A DNA stretch of 64,000 bases from positions 62,001 to 126,000 of the forward strand of contig SNVD02013667.1 of assembly GCA_013180625.2 (NCBI GenBank), read 5' to 3'. This DNA comes from Boswellia sacra. Lineage: Eukaryota > Streptophyta > Magnoliopsida > Sapindales > Burseraceae. This document shows positions 21,333-34,069 of this stretch, piece after piece. The stretch's first letter is position 1. Each line of letters starts with the position of its first letter. The notes beneath the pieces are model-generated. The model saw only the letters and a program-made list of their open reading frames with translations. It did not search any database and was not told where the DNA came from. The translations under genes and the position numbers were made by a program.

Positions 21333-21996
21333 TGGAACACCCGCACCCGTGCACGCACCGCACCGCACCCCACCCGCGACCCCCCACCCCCAAACACCCC
21401 CCCTATAAAAAAAAAAAACAACCTCCTCTTAAAATTCTTAAGGTTACACTTCTGTAACTATTTGTAATTAGATATATAATTGCAGATTAAACTTGTAGAA
21501 TGCATGAAAATCGTTTCTTCCATGAGGCCAAACTTGGTGGGCATTTTAGCTGATGAAATACCTGCATGGATAAGAGGCAAAAGACCTTGGCGATCAGAAC
21601 TATGGAAGGGCTTGATGAATGCATTGCCTTCAGTCTGGTAGAAATTATTCATATGCTTACTCTCTATCAGTAGTAATTATCACTATCTAACATCTATAAT
21701 AATAATCCAATGATATTTCATTGTTTCTGTATTTTTTCTCTTTTTGTGAACTTAATTTGCTATTTGTAACATATTGTTTTGGTTCTTGACATGGTCCTGT
21801 AATTTGGTGCATGAAATTGGTGGAGAACATATTGTGAACAAATTTAGAGATTTACAAATCATAAATGGGCTATGGTATTTGAAATACTTCTCTATATGCA
21901 CTAAGACTGTTGACACATGTGGGCCAACTTCCTTTTGATAGGGAGGATATATAATCCTTCGGTTAGATGGAATCATTGATGTGGGTGTGTATTCAC

Positions 21997-22761
21997 TAGG
22001 GATGACAATTTGGGTCACGACATGCGAATTCGACACGACACGAAAATTTGTGGGTTTGGGTTTGCCTTAATTGTGTTTGTTTCAGAATTTTCAACATGTT
22101 TAATAGTCATGTTGTGTTCGTGTTGAGTGCCTTAAACCCTTGAACACGATTATGACACGACCCGTTTACGACATGAATCCATTTATGATACAAATCCGTT
22201 TATGACACACATATACATTAAATACGATTGACACGAATATAAATTAAAACAAGATTAACACGATTATTGCCACGAATAATATTTTATACTTTTTACATAT
22301 ATTAAATAATACAAATTAAAAATTATAATATTTAATTATATTAATATAATTAGAAGGACACTAGACACATCACCTTTAATTTCTAATTTCCTAGAAAGTC
22401 AACTATTAAAGTTTGTATTATTTATTGGTTTTAGTTTTATTTAATTTTGTATATTATGTTATAGCCTTAAAAGTAGGTTTTAATGAATAATCGTGTAATA
22501 ATCATGTCATAATTGTGTCATAACTAAAAACAGGTCATGTCAATCGTGTAAACGTATCATAATTGTGTTAGGCAGGTCATGTTAGTGTCTAACACGAATA
22601 TGACCTGTTTATTATTCGTGTTCGCGTGTCGTGTCGTGTTACTTATTTAATAATTGTGTCGTGTTCGTGTTGACCTTTCGTATTCGTGTCAGGTCAATTT
22701 TTATCTTGTCACAGTTCTATAAGACACGAATACGACTCGCGAACACGAATTGCCAGCCTTA
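21997..22761. mobile_element. hAT-type MITE inside the QTRT2-like pseudogene
   Basis: 765 bp beginning TAGGGATGACAAT and ending with the complement of TAAGGCTGGCAAT (10 of 13 matching). It is flanked by GTATTCAC (21989-21996) and GTATTGAC (22762-22769), an 8-bp target duplication with one mismatch. Subterminal regions are packed with ACACGA/TCGTGT motifs in both orientations. No transposase frame. Confidence 0.85.
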
Positions 22762-23904
22762 GTATTGACTGATTGAAAGTCATTTAGGCAGTTGAAGCTG
22801 TTTTTGGATCCTTTGTTGGTGGGTCTAATATAGAAAAATGGCGGCGATGTACCCATGAGGTGGCATGAAAAATGTTTCAGGTCTGGATACATGTATTGTT
22901 ATATAGGTTCATAAACTAGTAAATCACTTGTCAAATCATTAAAATTCCATCTAAAGTTGATGGAAAGATAATTTATGCAGGTTACTGGATTAGAGGCTTT
23001 GGGCTTGGAGACAGCATGAGCGAGCATCCTTGTCTTGTAAGTGTTGTTATTGTAAGTTATTCTTTCCCTTAATATTGAAGTTTTCAAGTCTTCCCTCAAA
23101 TTGATAGCAGCCCTGTTAGTTTCATTGCTTATCCGTTGTGTTATATGTGTTCTAGTAAAAATTGCTAGCCTGCAGCTTGTTTGAATAAGTGATAACTTAA
23201 CCTGGTTACATATCAGTCCAAAAATCATTAGCCAACTTTCTGGAGCTGTTTCTGCCTTTTGTGATTGCACAACTACAAGTTGTTTTGTGCTTGAAACTTA
23301 TTGGCTCATTTGATATTGGAATGCATTCATTTCTAGGGCCCCACCCAATGGGAGGACAAAAAGTTTTATTTTCACTGAAACCTGTACCAACAGCTGTTTG
23401 ATCTGTGCAAGTTTGATAAGATAAAAGCTGCATCTTAGGGAGTGATATAAATTGAGTATTGCTAGTTTAAGAAATTTTCATGTGCAATGATATTATTTTT
23501 GTTTGAGTTTTAGCTGATTTGTATATTTTGGTTTATTATTGGCCTATCTTTCTGAATTTTCAATCAAGAGGTCAAAGGGTTTGTTCTCCTAGGGGCCATC
23601 TATTTAGGATATTATTTTCCAAGATTTCTTCGATACCAAGGATGTGGGTCTGGCAGTGGTCCTCCAATTAAGAATTGCATGATTTAAGGGAATAACAACA
23701 ACAATAATGTGGGTTTAATTATATGTGAAAACTTTGCTGCGACTTTAGTGCAAAATTTTTCATGACAACAAGTTCAGCATTTTTATTTTCTAAATGCTCC
23801 CTTTATTTGATAGACAACTTCAAAGAAAACAAGTTGTTTCCTATTGGTCGGATAAGATCCAAGGAGAAAAAGACAACTGTTTTGTGGTTTGTTGTACAAG
23901 AGAA

Positions 23905-24127
23905 AAACTTCATATAGTATGATCAAATTGCCTCAACTAGATAGTGCTTTGCTCTTTGTATTAAATCTTAATTCTTTTGTCCAATGTGTGATTTTCTTGA
24001 TGTTTTTCGGGTTTTTAAACTTCATATAGTATGATCAAATTGCCTCAACAAGATACTACTTTGCTTTTTGTATTAAATCTTAATTCTTTTGTCGAATGTG
24101 TGATTTTCTTGATGTTTTTCGAGTTTT
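23905..24127 (+). repeat. Two-copy 112-bp tandem repeat
   Basis: Two adjacent copies starting AAACTTCATATAGTATGATC and ending near GATGTTTTTCG(G/A)GTTTTT, within an intron of the QTRT2-like relic. Nearly identical. Non-coding. Confidence 0.85.
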
Positions 24128-25440
24128 TAAATCATATCCTTTTTATATGAAAGCATGCGAATTGTCCAGCTCTCTCACAGGAAAAAAAAAAGTATAAGGG
24201 ATCTGAAAAAATGATTGACAACAAGGAGAAATATTTATATTCATCGATAGTAAGGATAAAAAAGAGTTCATACCCTCATTGATGTAAAAGTTGACATCTT
24301 GCTGAGGAGGTCTTGCAGGGCATTGCGATCCTCATGGAGTGAACCTTTGTAGTCAAAGTATTCACTGTATACTATCCTCTGAGTGTTTATCCATTGGGGC
24401 ATCTGTCACTAAATGTCTATAGGTCTCATAATTTTTGCAGTTATGTTTGCCATCCTACGTTAGGAGGCTTTGCCCTGACCGTTTCCCTGGAACTAATGGA
24501 GAAAAATGTGTGTGAATTTCAATCGAGTTGAATAAACAATGTTCGCTCAATTATTTATTTACTAAACAATGTTCCATCAATTATTTAATGAGCCCCTTAT
24601 GGAATATGTGTTCTGCACAAATTAATTCTTGGTTATCTGTGTTTCAAGCGCTGAGTCCAGTTCTGAGTAATCTTTCAGTTGGACTGTGGGAATGGAATGA
24701 TGAATGATAGAGGCTGGAGCCGCTTTTAGTTAAACAACGATATTTAGTCTTTCCCCATTTTGATTTTACCTTCGAATTGATTCCCACATGGCTCCTGCTT
24801 GCAACAAGTTAGTTTAATGTATGATTAATAAATTTGTGGTATTTGTGTGTAAAACTTAGGCATGAATCAGCTATGCTAGGATGAGTGTTATTTATTCTTT
24901 ATTTTTTTCGGCCATACTATTTACTTGCTATAATTTTCTTTCAACCGCACCTTATTTGTTTAATTTTGTGTTTTTGTTTTTTTAAAGTAAAACTAGTGAA
25001 ATGGATGATTGTATGCTGTTGATTGAAATTAGAATTAGCAATCACATATCTCTTGCTAGAATCTCATGACTTTATGGATGTTTCTTATTCCAGGAAGGAT
25101 ACTACGCCAATAGTTAAGAGCTGCAGCTGCTATGCGTGCCAGAATCATACTACAGAATACATCAATCATCTTCTCAACGTTCACAAAATGTTGGCACAGA
25201 TTCTACTGAAAATTTACAAACCTCTCTCTGGTGGTACTGGTAATTGAGTTAGTAGTAGCAATTGCAATATATATGGTGTTGTAATTGAGAGTTTTCCTTT
25301 GCACCGTGGACATAATACCACCATTCTCTGGGTTTTTCCAGTCGATAAGAGAAGCAATAAAGCCAGGCAAATTCGAACTGTTTGAAAAGAAGTTCATTCA
25401 AAGTTGGCGTGATCATCTTCCAGTGGCTGTTGCTGAATGA

Positions 25441-26890
25441 TGAGATGTACTTTCTCCACAAAACTGTTATGTAGTTTTCATCTCGAGACAGCCTGAAACT
25501 TTATTGCTCCAGTCTTTTTTTTTTTTTTGGCTTATGGAATGTTGTAAAAGAAAAGAAATGTAAATTAACAGAGTACCCTCTTTTAGATTTTGATGTTGCT
25601 TAAATGTGTTATATAAATGCTGATGTTGCTTTTTCTTATCATCTATTTATTTATCTGGTTGTTGCTGCTGCTGCTAGGAAAGCACACGATAGAGCATACG
25701 CCAAGGAATATTCACAAGCTTCAGAGCTCAAAATATTTCATAGAGAGTATTGTTCCCATCATTCTGAAGATGCTGTTTTACATATAACAGTAGATGTGTA
25801 CAAACTTAGCCACCTTGGACCATCAATGGATATGATATTGAACAAATGAGGCCAAACTATACACAGAGTATTGTGTATGTCCGGACTCTGGAACTAGTAA
25901 AGATAATATATTCTTGTAGTCAACAATTTGAGTGTGGTGTTTGGAACAAGATAAGACACCTGTAAAAAAAAAAAAGTTGCAAATAGGAAATTTAAGTGCC
26001 AATTCTCTCAAGGAAATAAATAATAAAATAGAAATTGAAGTAAAACCTTTTTTTTTGGTAAAAGGCATTTTCTTGTTGTTGTGGGCAGATACAATAAAAA
26101 AATCATTATCCTTAATTTCCTAAGTGCGAGTTCACTCGCCATCATCCTTATAACTTATTTAGTGAATTCAAAACACATGCGTAGACTAGATATTAATATA
26201 ATGCTTCTAGAAAATATAAGCTGCATGTTTAAGCAAACATCGTGGCTTCATATGTATTCACCCAAAACAAATACCGAACCCAACATCATTAATCTCTTCC
26301 AAAACAGAACAAAATTTAAGATTTCACAACATCATGAATTCAAAGCTGGTTCAAGTAATTTTTAATTTAAGGTTATTTAATTCTACCATTCAGTTTTCAT
26401 AAATGGCATCCCTCTATTATAGAATAAATTAAAGATATTGTCAAAATGTTAAAGAATGTTTAAAAGATAAGAGGTTGGTGAATTTTTGTAATTTCGAATC
26501 CAATTAAAAGCGTCAAACTGAACTTCAAAATTGTCAAAAATAGTTTATCTGAATGCAACAGAATTTCTAAACTTGTGCTCAATTTATAGAAGTACGCCAA
26601 AATGGCTAAAAAATGTAAACATAACAATTTAACGGCGTCTTATTCAACTAACACACACTAATCACTTTATTTATTTATTCATATTTGTTTTTTATTTACT
26701 GAATGTCATTGGCCTAAGATATTATTGTTCAAATGGAATCAAACTTTCTAATAACTATCCACAAATCAACTAAAGAGATATTAATTACAAATTTTAAAGG
26801 TTAAATTGGAACAATTAGATGGACAAATGGAGCAAACAATTTATGATAGGCTCACCTTCGCCAATTAGCCGTGAGGATGCTTAAGAGAAT
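25441..26890. other. Spacer between the QTRT2-like relic and TNL-B
   Basis: About 1.45 kb between two convergent loci (relic on +, TNL-B on -). Open frames at 25604-25849 and 26081-26365 have no recognisable domain and AT-driven composition. No repeats with clear ends were seen. It should contain the 3' UTR of TNL-B next to 26890. Confidence 0.5.
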
Positions 26891-29800
26891 TCAACTACTC
26901 TTATGCCTTTTGGGTTGTGGTTCATTGTCATCAGAGTTGGCACTCCCCGTACTAGTTGCTGCCCCATCATAGTCTGTAAGGCTACGCTTAGAGTTAGTGG
27001 TGGCGAAATCAATGTTTGGTCCAACAGAGTCTTGATGGAATTCAATCATATTCCCAGAAACAGATCTGCTGCATTCCTGATCAAATTCTTCTTCATATAT
27101 TGGAATTTCACTTCCAAGAGCACTAATGGAGATTACATGCTCAATCTCAGGCTCTTTCTGTAAAATTAAAGTAGAAAAATAAAAAAGAACAAGATTAGTT
27201 ATACATTAGATAAGGGCTAACAACCGACATGCTCAGTGAAGAGAAGCTAAGCTTAGTGGTGTCACCTACTTGTGGGAAAGCAATTGAAGAGAGTCGAGAG
27301 AAGTGTGGTGCACTTGAGTGAGTGGAGTGCAAGCGACGTGAGATGAAGTGGTGGCGGGGTAGATGTGAGTCTAGTGTAATTAAAGAGTGCCAGCAAGTGA
27401 CGTGTTTTGAGTGCTTAGTGTAAGTGCGTCTTGCGTGTAATGGCTTGTACCACTATATTCAATAATTAATATTTAACGTACAAGAGGGAGAGACAAAGAA
27501 AGATACCTTCACATTCAATGCGGAAATTATCTTAGAAATTTCGTCATAATCGAACAATTTGAAGCCGCTCCCTACTCCCAAAACTTTAAGTCCGTCTGAT
27601 TTTATTGCATTTATTGAAAATGTTTCTAGAGAGATACAATCATCCACATGAACACGTTCCAAATTGGATGGAAGTTCCACTATTGATTGAAGCTTCTCAC
27701 AACGTTTCAATTGAATATCTTCAAGCTTGGAAAGATGATTGATGCTTGCAGGTAGCGACACAAAATTGTTCCCATCTAGAGCTAAGGACCTTAATGGAGC
27801 TAAGCTGCCAATGTCACTAGGAATTACTTCTATATTACGGTAGGTGAGATCCAATTCTTTTAAAGAAATCAAACTTGACAAAGAAGGCAACTTCAAAGTC
27901 AAAGGACCTGAACTTCCTCGTAACATCGAAATGAATGGGAAGCGTGAATACCGAGAATTTGACATCGGTTCCCTTGTAGCAGTTCCTCTTATATCAAGCT
28001 CTTCCACACTTCCTATTTTCTCCGGAAAAATTTCAAGTTTTGGGCAACCAGACAAATTCAGAGTTTCAAGAGATTGCAAACCATTTATAACACTAGAAAG
28101 ACTCACAAGATTCTTACAATTTTTCAAACTCAACAAAATAAGCCCCTTAAAAGATGCAATTGACAATGGCAGTTCTTTAAAAGGAGTTCTGTCCAAGTAA
28201 AGCTCCGCTAGACATTCCATACTTCCCAAAATCTGATCTGGAAACTTCTTTAATTTCAAATTGGATGGAAGTTCAACTATTGATTGAAGCTTCTTACAAC
28301 CACGCAAATAAAGATATTGAAGCTTCGAAAGACGATTGATGCTTGCAGGTAGTGACACAAAATTGTTACCCTCTAGATTTAAACTCTGTAATGAAGTTAA
28401 GCTGCCGATGTCATTGGGAATTACTTCTATATTACGGTAGCTGAGATCCAATCTTTTTAAAGAAATCAAACTTGACAAAGAAGGCAACTTGAAAGTCACA
28501 GGACCTGAACTTCCTCGTAACATCGAAACGAATGGGAAGTGTGAATACCAAGAATTTGACATTGGCTCCCTTGTAGCAGTTCCTCTTATATCAAGCTCTT
28601 CCAAACTTTCTATTTGCAAATTCTCTGGAAAATTTTCAAGTTTTGGCCAACCAGATAATCTCAGAGTTTTAAGAGATTGCAAACCATTTATAACACTAGA
28701 AAGACTCACAAGATTTTTACAATACTTCAAACTCAACAAAGTAAGCCCCTTAAAAAATGCAATTGACAATGGCAGTTCTTTAAAAGGAGTTCTGTCCAAG
28801 TAAAGCTCCGCTAGACATTCCATACTTCCCAAAATCTGATCTGGAAACTTCTTTAATTTCAAACAACCAGAAAGAATAAACTTTTTAAGAGATTCCATGC
28901 CAATCTCACTTGGAAGAGTCGTAAGACTTGTGCAATCTTTCATATTCAACAAGATAAGCTTTTTGTGCACCAGCAAAGATGAATGAATCTCACATAGCTT
29001 TGTGCATCCTTCAAGAATAAGCTCTTCCAGATTCGGGACCTTACTGAAGTATGGTGTTTTCTTAAACATCTTGGAGTGGCTAAGATTGATGACTTTCAAC
29101 TTGTTTAAAGGCTGTTAAAAATGGAAGAAATACAAGTAAATTTACTTTCTCAGTTTGCCACATAAAGAATGTAAAATATTATGAACAAGTATTTACTAAG
29201 AAAAGAAAAAAAAAAAGTGTTTGAATGAATCTTACTTGGACTTCCTTAATCCACAATTGTTCGATGCGACTACATTGCAGTTGAAGTACAACAAGCTTAT
29301 CCAATCGCAAACTTGATGACAAGGATTTTGAAGAATACCCATGCCAATCAAGTAAACGTAATTCTTTTGAAAGGCATTCAAGGCCTTCTGAAAGTTGAAC
29401 GTTACGAATTATGAGGAGTCTTAATTTCGTCATGTTCAAAAAGACTTTGGCACTTACATTCACCTGCATGTCATTTCAAAGTATTTTGCCTTTTATTACA
29501 TGCGTTCCTTAAAATGTAGAGGCGAAGGATAAGTAAAGAATATGATTATCAAGGCATTCGAAAACTTGATTGATTAAAAAAATAAAAAGTTAAATATCAA
29601 ATAACTGAGTTGCACATTATCAATTTTTGAGCAATCGATCTCCTAAGTTTGTTATCTTAAAAAAGATTTAAGCACTTACATGTAATTGCTCCTTTTCTTC
29701 AAATATTATACCTTCAACTTTGTTAGTCCCCTGTAATTGATATTAAAAACAATATATTAGTGAAGAACAAACTTTTTAGACATTGCTAGAACTATACATA

Positions 29801-32457
29801 CATGTGGGTGTGTGATTGGAGATTCAATTGGTTAAATAAACTAATAAATTAAAAAAAAAGGTTGTTTAATTAAATTGAGCTTACCGTGTTTTCTGCCAAC
29901 ACATGTAGAACATCTTCTTTCTTCCATAATCTACTGCGCTCTTCAATAGAATCTCTCTGAGCAATGTGTTGACCCATTTCTTGTAAAAGGTCATGCATCC
30001 ACAATTTGTTGTCCTCGGAAACTTTTAAGAGACATTTATCAACAAGAACACCTATACTAATGTCTGGACTAAAGCCACAACCGTCTAATATCCTTGTCAC
30101 GTGGTCTTTGTTTTTCCCTTTAAAGAAACATGCTATATCAAGAAATATTTTCTTTTCCGTTTCTGTTAGCCCCTTATAACTTATTTCAAGAGGACAACAA
30201 ATGTCAACATCAAAATCTCTATGCAGCCTTTCTAATGCACTTTCCCATTCCTTTTGATTTCTACCAACTAAAAAACAGCCCAAAACTTCAAGAGCTAATG
30301 GAAGACCGCATACATAATTTACAACAGCGTTTGAGAAGGATAGATATTCTCCTGATGGCTGACAATTATTGAAGGCTTTCGAACAAAAAAGTTCAAGGGC
30401 ATCATAATGATTTAGTGGCTCAACCTCATATAGCTTATCTACCCAATGTACCACCAACAAATGTTTATCTCTTGTTGTTATGACGACCCTGCTACCTACG
30501 CCGAACCAACTATGGTTTCCAACCAAATTTCTTAATTGTTTTCTATCATCCACATCATCTACAACAATAAGAACCTTTTTATTTGACAACATCCTTCTTA
30601 TCATGTTCATTCCATTACATTCATCCCATATAATAATGTTTTTGTCTCCCGTAATTTGGGAAAGAAGTTGTTTTTGTAATTGAACCAAACCAGCACTTCC
30701 TTCTGAACTCTTTCTAACATTGGCAAGAAAACTAACACCTTCGAATTGATGAGAGATTGAGTCACAAATAGCTCTTGCAATTGTAGTCTTGCCTATCCCT
30801 CCCATTCCATAGATCCCAATCATTTCAACATCATAAGACTTTGTATTGCTTGTCAGCAATTTCATTGGTGTCTCCAATCGTGATTCCATTCCTACTAGCC
30901 CCTTTTGAGTCCATAATGTTGCAAAAATCAATTCACGTATCTTCTTAACAATTTCTTGAATAAAGTCTGCCTCATGCCTACAAAGTGAACTATAACATCT
31001 GATCTTTTTTTTTTTTTAATTTTAAGTAGCATTAAGATGTAAATCAACAAATGATATATTGTAATATTGATGTGGGAGTTCTCATATTCAGTCGTATTAT
31101 ATCCAGGGATTACAATCCTTCTTTTGCTATTGGTCCCTAAATTAGGTTATTGTTATCTCTTTAGTGGAGCAATGCTATTTATATGAAGTTAAACATACAA
31201 AGTAATGTGGCATAACTTATTTTATGCTACATCTATTAACATTTACCGTTTTGTCGTTTTTATATTCACTCACCTTTCACTTGATGACACATCACTTTGC
31301 AAATAAAACTTTATCTATAAATTTTTTAAGTATATTATTACTCTTCTTTATTGAGCTCGTGATTACCCTAACCCCATTTCATTATATGTCTGACTTAACT
31401 ATTTATTTTTTAATTTTCATGACCAATAATGCTACACTTATAAAATTTGTAAACAAAGTTTTATACTAAATTGATGTAATATCAAGTGAATGGAAAGATG
31501 AACAGAAGAAAGTCAAAATAATGAATGTTGATGAGTAATATAACATTGAACGAGTAAGGTCATATCAACTTATATACAAACTTTAAATGTGGCATTACTC
31601 TTTTGATGATTGTCATAAAATATTTAATTTCTCTTAAGTGCAACCCTTAAGTACCAAGCCAAACCCACAAATTTCACGGACTAGTAGTGTAAAGGCTTAT
31701 ACTGAACTTTTTTCTGAATTTATCAAAAAAGAAAAAAAGAAAATCTTAACATACTAAACTAAAATTTTTGCATTTCTAATAATTGAGTATATGTTCAATT
31801 TTTTTTTTCTAACTATAACGTTTTCAAAATGAAAAAAAAATGTTGGAGTCTTTTTTAAAATAGCAAATAATTACTTGATATAATAAACTAGTAAAAAGGT
31901 AAAATGACTAAAAAGTGCATTTGATTTCAATAAATAAATTCTTAAAAGAAAGAAAATAATAATAAAAATAGTTACCTGTCCTTTAAATGGTATCCAGAGA
32001 GATCGGCCACTACTTTTAAAGCATTTCTCCAATTTTGCACCTTTTCTCTATTCTTCATTTCATGTTCAACAAAGGCATGTTGAAAATTTTCTCTTTGGTT
32101 CCTTACCATAGAAGGATCCACGTCATAGAAAATCGGAATAACTATTTGTTTTTTTTCATTCCTGCTTCGAACAATTTGAACAAGCTCATCCAAGCACCAA
32201 GTAGAAGAAGCATAGTTTCTTGAGAAGACAATAATTGAAATTCTTGATGTTTCAATTGCTTTGGAGAGTTCTGGTGCAATAGACTTCCCCTTGCCAAGTC
32301 CTTTATCATCCTTAAATACGTTTATTCCATTTCGTTTCAAAGCATCATGCAAATGATCTGTGAAGTTTTTGCGGGTGTCTTCACCTCTAAAGCTTATGAA
32401 AACATCATATGTCCAATGAGTCAAAGAAGAAGTTGAAGAGGCTCCTTCGATAGTCAT
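26891..32457 (-). CDS. TNL-B: TIR-NBS-LRR disease resistance protein, apparently intact
   Basis: Six exons, all GT..AG and in phase: TIR 31976-32457, NB-ARC 29885-30977, linker 29680-29730, LRR 29236-29463, main LRR 27507-29111, tail 26891-27157. They total 3726 bp, 1241 aa. The ATG before TIEGASS is chosen because TNL-A shares it. TIR about 17-160 has YDVFISFRGEDTRKNF and Glu91 in WCLDEL, the expected NADase residue. NB-ARC about 161-525 has GMGGIGKTT (Lys about 224), VLIVVDDVDD, GSRVVITTRDKHLL, CGLPLALEVLG, FLDIACFFKG and WMHDLLQEMG. LRRs span about 543-1150 and include an internal 199-residue duplication. The tail is a short acidic and serine-rich stretch ending QPKRHKSS; no typical C-JID block is seen. 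Likely an intracellular effector sensor acting through EDS1. The ligand cannot be inferred. Confidence 0.93.
27662..28259 (-). repeat. LRR exon tandem duplication, C-terminal unit
   Basis: About 597 bp nearly identical to 28260-28857. In the protein, the end-of-array sequence IVELPSNL runs straight into KLKKFPDQILGSMECLAELY, which already occurs about 200 residues earlier. The junction lies at TTTCAAATTGGATGG. The frame is kept. Confidence 0.9.
28260..28857 (-). repeat. LRR exon tandem duplication, N-terminal unit
   Basis: Partner of 27662-28259. It encodes the LRRs from KKFPDQILGSMECLAEL to IVELPSNL. It is the closer match to the TNL-A sequence at 1-400. Confidence 0.9.
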
Positions 32458-33942
32458 GAGGAAGCTATTTTTTCTCCTGTAAATTCCTAAAATCTGAAAA
32501 AGATAATACATTATTTCTAAGTTTCATGGACAATTAAATACATGTGTGTATAATTTTACTTGAAAGCCAGGGGTGGAGCCACATTCGGACATTGAGCCGA
32601 TTGTGACTTGCTCCTTTTCTTTTTTCCTTTTTTTTTGTTATAGAAAAGTCTTGATGGTCCATTTAGTTTTCTTAATATCCCTTTTCCCCCTAACTTATAA
32701 ATATATATCAAATCCCTCTCTACAAAATATGTTAATCTTTGACCCAACAAACTCATTATTAAAAATATAAAACTACATTATCTAAATTATTAACAAGGTC
32801 TACCGACTTATATATGTTAGAACTCTTTTTTCTTTACATAGTTTATTCTGTATATAATTTATATTCATTGTTAACTAAATTATAAATACTTTTAATTTAT
32901 GAAATTAACTTGCAATTAACCATTTGTTTTTCACATACCACTTTTTTTAAAAAAAACTGATTATTTTTTAATTGATTATCAATTTTATTATCAATTAAAA
33001 TTAATTATAAGACAGAAATTTTAGTATTATATTATTAAAAACTAAAATGTAATTACAAAAAGGATGAGTTTTAAGATTAATATGTAATCTTAATAACTCT
33101 TTTACTAGTTATCAAATATTTATGTAATATATTTTTAATATATAATAATATACTAAATAAAGCATATTTATTATATATTATATCTTTATTTTTATTACGT
33201 TCAAAATTGTCTCCACTGATTTACTTTTCTGGCTGAATCTGACACGACCCACCCCTAGCTACACGGGTGAATCATGCCTAAAACTATGGACTACTGACTG
33301 TTTCTTAATTCTTATCTTTCTCATGGAACAAACTTGAAATAATTTTCATTACATCCATAAATGAAATTTAAATAAAACAATTTAACTATTACAACCTTGA
33401 CCTATCCTTGCACCATCACGTGGCTGGGCCTCCACACTTCCTAACTAGATCACATTTTGCTTTCAACCTGGGGGGAGAAATTTTAAAAACAAAGAAAAGT
33501 AAAAACAAAGATGTGAGTATAAAACTCAGTGAGTGGGGATAAAAAAATGTATTTGTAAATAAATCCAAAAGAAATCGTATTGTTATAAAATAAATATTTG
33601 TTTTATATAAAAAAAATAGTATTTATAATCTATAACTTTCATATCATCTAAAATGTCATAAAACTTTAAAATAAATAACTATTGAATGACTAAATTCATC
33701 AAAATACTAGTTATATTTAAAACAATAAAATAATCATCTTTAATTGTATAATACGATGCTCTTGATGATCATGCTAAAATCATCGCTTCAGTTATTTACT
33801 ATGCAAAACATAATTTTCTTAAAAATCTTCTTTCAAAAGAAAGTATTGTGAATCATGCTTTTTTTTTCAAACTAACTCATATAAACATATTCAAAACTCT
33901 TTTCATTATACTAAACAAGTACCCCTGAAACTGTCTCATCCT

Positions 33943-34069
33943 ACCTGGCGAGATCTAACATCGCATAAGCAGAACTATCTGAATTTCCTCATACCTGGTG
34001 AGATCTACATCACGCAGGCAGAGCTATCTGTACCTGGCGAGATCTAATATCGCGCAGGCCTGCTATCTA
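33943..34069 (+). repeat. Short tandem repeats inside the solo LTR
   Basis: Three imperfect copies of about 40-50 bp, each starting ACCTGG(C/T)GAGATCTA and ending near GCTATCT. Such repeats are common in the U3 part of long LTRs. Confidence 0.75.

Larger units (their letters stand above)
21486..25440 (+). pseudogene. Queuine tRNA-ribosyltransferase accessory subunit 2-like, 3' half, decayed
   Basis: Plus-strand exon relics appear in family order: VSSMRPNLVGILADEIPAW (from 21486, after TGCAG); AVFGSFVGGSNIEKWRRC (about 22790); YWIRGFGLGDSMSEHP (about 22981); CSCYACQNHTTEYINHLLNV (about 25095-25200); SIREAIKPGKFELFEKKF to a final TGA at 25438-25440. The CxCxxC pattern is part of the TGT-family zinc site. 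Intact subunits partner the catalytic TGT to exchange guanine-34 for queuine in certain tRNAs. Lesions: a frameshift after DEIPAWIRGKR, an in-frame TGA after CTHEVA, a one-base loss before SIREA, missing middle exons, a hAT MITE at 21997-22761, and no N-terminal exons. Family assignment is confident; it is a pseudogene. Confidence 0.82.

Noticed and set aside
21181..21467. Repetitive frames on both strands over 21181-21467
   Set aside because: Produced by the 42-bp minisatellite (period divisible by three) and the C-rich tract, not by a gene.
27844..28803. Two plus-strand open frames of 104-118 codons within 27844-28803, and a similar one at 82-393
   Set aside because: They are antisense shadows of the TNL LRR exons. 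They repeat only because the LRR units are duplicated.
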